In this document: one piece after another, positions 62,525 through 64,000 of the stretch | How positions within the stretch are numbered: position 1 is the stretch's first letter | Layout: every line of letters starts with the position of its first letter | From: CAZAQV01 sp964487255 | GTDB lineage: Bacteria; Myxococcota_A; Polyangia; Polyangiales; CAZAQV01 | NCBI GenBank assembly: GCA_964487255.1 | Contig: CAZAQV010000008.1 | Location: 124,001 to 188,000 of the forward strand | Length of the DNA stretch: 64,000 nt | Direction of reading: 5' to 3' | Translations under genes and position numbers: made by a program | Notes under the pieces: model-generated | Told to the model about the DNA's origin: nothing | Seen by the model: only the letters and a program-made list of their open reading frames with translations | Databases searched by the model: none

Positions 62525-64000
62525 TTAGCAGCCGTTGTTATTCGGAGAGCAGTAGTTCTGTCCAGGGCAATCGTGACAGTAGGCGTCCGATCCGCAGCCA
62601 CCGTTACGACACACGCCGTCCGAGGAGCAGTGACAGTTACAGCGGTTCTGGTAGCAGGTGTTCGAGCTTCCCGCGTAAATCGAATTGCATTGGGCATTCG
62701 AATTTGAGCAAGTGCAGTGGTACCCGCCTGTTCCGGAGTTCACGCATGATTGACCTTGCGAAGAGCAGTTGATCGTACAACCGCCGCAATAACGATTCGT
62801 GCGTAGATCTCGACATGTGCCGCTACAGCAGCGTTGCCAACTACTTGTTCCGCATGATTTTCCATTAGAGATGGTCCGCGAACAGCTGCCTGTTTCGGTG
62901 GTTGCTTTTTTGCTGCAACTACCACTGCTGCAGAGCGGTGTATACTTCGTGCGCGTGCGTGAACCCGTAGGATCGCAGGCGTGCGAGTATTTGCAGCTCG
63001 ACCAGGCACTGTAGGTGACGGTGCCACAGCTTTTTCCATTCGTTGAACGCGAACAGTTCTCGGTTTGGGTGGTCTTGACCTCGCTACAAGACCCAGCGCT
63101 ACATTTCGGTGTGTACACAGCGCGCGAGCGGGTCGCGCTTTGGTCGCACACGCTTGTATAGTTGCAACTCGACCAAGTGCCATAGCGTAGCGAGCCACAA
63201 GATTGCCCGTCCGTTGTCGCGCGGCTGCAGCTGCCGGTCTCTTTCGTGGTCTCCAGCGTGCAAGTCCCTGCACTGCATCGCGGGTTCTTTACGAGGCGCG
63301 TTCGCGTGCCATTGATGGCACATGTGCTGGAGAATTGACAGCTCGTCCAATCACCGATCTCTTTCGTGCCGCAATCGCCGTCTTGAGCGCACTGATCGCA
63401 GGTTTGTTTGGACTCGTTACAAAACTGGTCGCACGGGGAGTCGCTGTGTATAGAGCAGGATCCGTCTCCGCACTGATCCGTGCCGTTACACCAAAACCCG
63501 TCGTCGCAAGGTGCGCTGTTGTCCACGAAGGTACACGCCCCATCAACGCACGTGTTGTCCGTGCACGGGTTGTCGTCATTGCATTCCATTCCCGTTCCGA
63601 CGCACTCAAAGTTGACGCACGTGTCACCAACCGTGCATCCATTGTCGTCGGTGCACGTCTGGTCGCTGCAATCCGGGTCCTGGCAATCGGTCAAACCATC
63701 ACAGTCGCCGTCCAAAAGGTCATCGCACACGACTTCGAACGGGCCACATGTTTGGTTCATCATGCCACTGTCCGCGTCATCGCAGACCGATGGGTCGCAT
63801 TGCGAGCAGTCGCTCGGGCCGCGGGTCGCCACCACGGGGAGACTCACTGTGACGTTGGCGCCGGATACGGCATCAAAGGTCGTGCAACCGGCACCGACCA
63901 GTCGGCATGAGGAGTCGTATGCCCAAGCTCGAACATGACGCTGCCCAGGTGCAACATCGACGGGGATCGGCGACGCAAAATTGCGAACGACGTCACCTGT
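62525..64000 (-). CDS. Cys-rich protein with thrombospondin-like repeats (5' end off window)
   Basis: The frame stays open to base 64000, so the N-terminus is missing; a start at 63847 is not supported. Visible C-terminal part (about 490 aa): a Gly/Val-rich strand region, Cys modules (DDNGCTVGDTC, DDNPCTDNTC, PCDDGFWC), then three tandem repeats of about 55 residues. Each repeat has WxSC, C, TRxR and CSxGxC, as in thrombospondin type 1 domains. The last 90 residues hold further Cys pairs. A secreted, disulfide-rich adhesion or surface protein is likely. Confidence 0.72.
   Translation of the reverse strand, partial: TGDVVRNFASPIPVDVAPGQRHVRAWAYDSSCRLVGAGCTTFDAVSGANVTVSLPVVATRGPSDCSQCDPSVCDDADSGMMNQTCGPFEVVCDDLLDGDCDGLTDCQDPDCSDQTCTDDNGCTVGDTCVNFECVGTGMECNDDNPCTDNTCVDGACTFVDNSAPCDDGFWCNGTDQCGDGSCSIHSDSPCDQFCNESKQTCDQCAQDGDCGTKEIGDWTSCQFSSTCAINGTRTRLVKNPRCSAGTCTLETTKETGSCSRATTDGQSCGSLRYGTWSSCNYTSVCDQSATRSRAVYTPKCSAGSCSEVKTTQTENCSRSTNGKSCGTVTYSAWSSCKYSHACDPTGSRTRTKYTPLCSSGSCSKKATTETGSCSRTISNGKSCGTSSWQRCCSGTCRDLRTNRYCGGCTINCSSQGQSCVNSGTGGYHCTCSNSNAQCNSIYAGSSNTCYQNRCNCHCSSDGVCRNGGCGSDAYCHDCPGQNYCSPNNNGC

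Overview
The window looks like chromosomal DNA of a Myxococcota (former Deltaproteobacteria) bacterium. The supporting signs are many small lipoproteins, several with Cys-rich modules or Asp/Ala/Pro-rich linkers; a Ser/Thr kinase; a sigma-54 activator; giant CheB-CheR-histidine kinase hybrids; and a C-factor-like SDR. GC content is moderate to high by eye. The assignment is inferred from gene content. I saw no rRNA, tRNA, CRISPR array, integrase, transposase or phage structural gene.

Layout: 1-2.9 kb, 3'-truncated CheB-CheR-PAS-histidine kinase. 3-8 kb, lipoproteins, an HtrA-type protease and a DUF2490-type protein. 7.85-8.18 kb, two tandem CTAG-bounded palindromic repeats. 8.2-11 kb, a lipoprotein, response regulator, lipoprotein and KTSC-protein run, then a third repeat. 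11-20.9 kb, DUF2383, OmpA-like, rhomboid, MatB-like acyl-CoA synthetase, two PAP2-type proteins and a ParB-like protein. 21-25.6 kb, a REC-PAS-GGDEF-EAL protein, small secreted proteins and an NnrU-family protein. 25.7-28.6 kb, a translationally coupled VKOR/thioredoxin, OmpA-like and TlpA-like redox operon, followed by a response regulator. 29.2-36.2 kb, an NtrC-type regulator, a small HPF-like protein and a second, complete CheB-CheR-PAS-HK-REC hybrid of 1649 aa. 36-41 kb, an M3 peptidase and small genes. 41.05-41.2 kb, a fourth repeat, identical to the first. 41.2-46.4 kb, Cys-rich lipoproteins, a TerB-like protein, two hotdog thioesterases, an O-methyltransferase and an SDR. 46.4-54.8 kb, a lamin-tail lipoprotein, a transmembrane Ser/Thr kinase, a coupled DUF4349 cluster, a class III cyclase and a universal stress protein. 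54.9-64 kb, an M23 peptidase with a degenerate lytic-transglycosylase-like domain, a papain-like-looking lipoprotein, a PYROXD2-type oxidoreductase, a CASTOR/POLLUX-like channel and a 5'-truncated protein with thrombospondin-like repeats.

Functionally the window is dominated by signal transduction and by cell-envelope proteins: proteases, thiol-redox enzymes, OmpA-type anchors and lipoproteins.

The most unusual signal is a family of 162-164 bp non-coding elements, all bounded by CTAG. Their terminal inverted repeats differ completely between types, but a 38-bp core lies at the exact centre of each. Two copies are base-for-base identical although 33 kb apart and inverted. All four lie at gene 3' ends, and two of them separate convergent genes.
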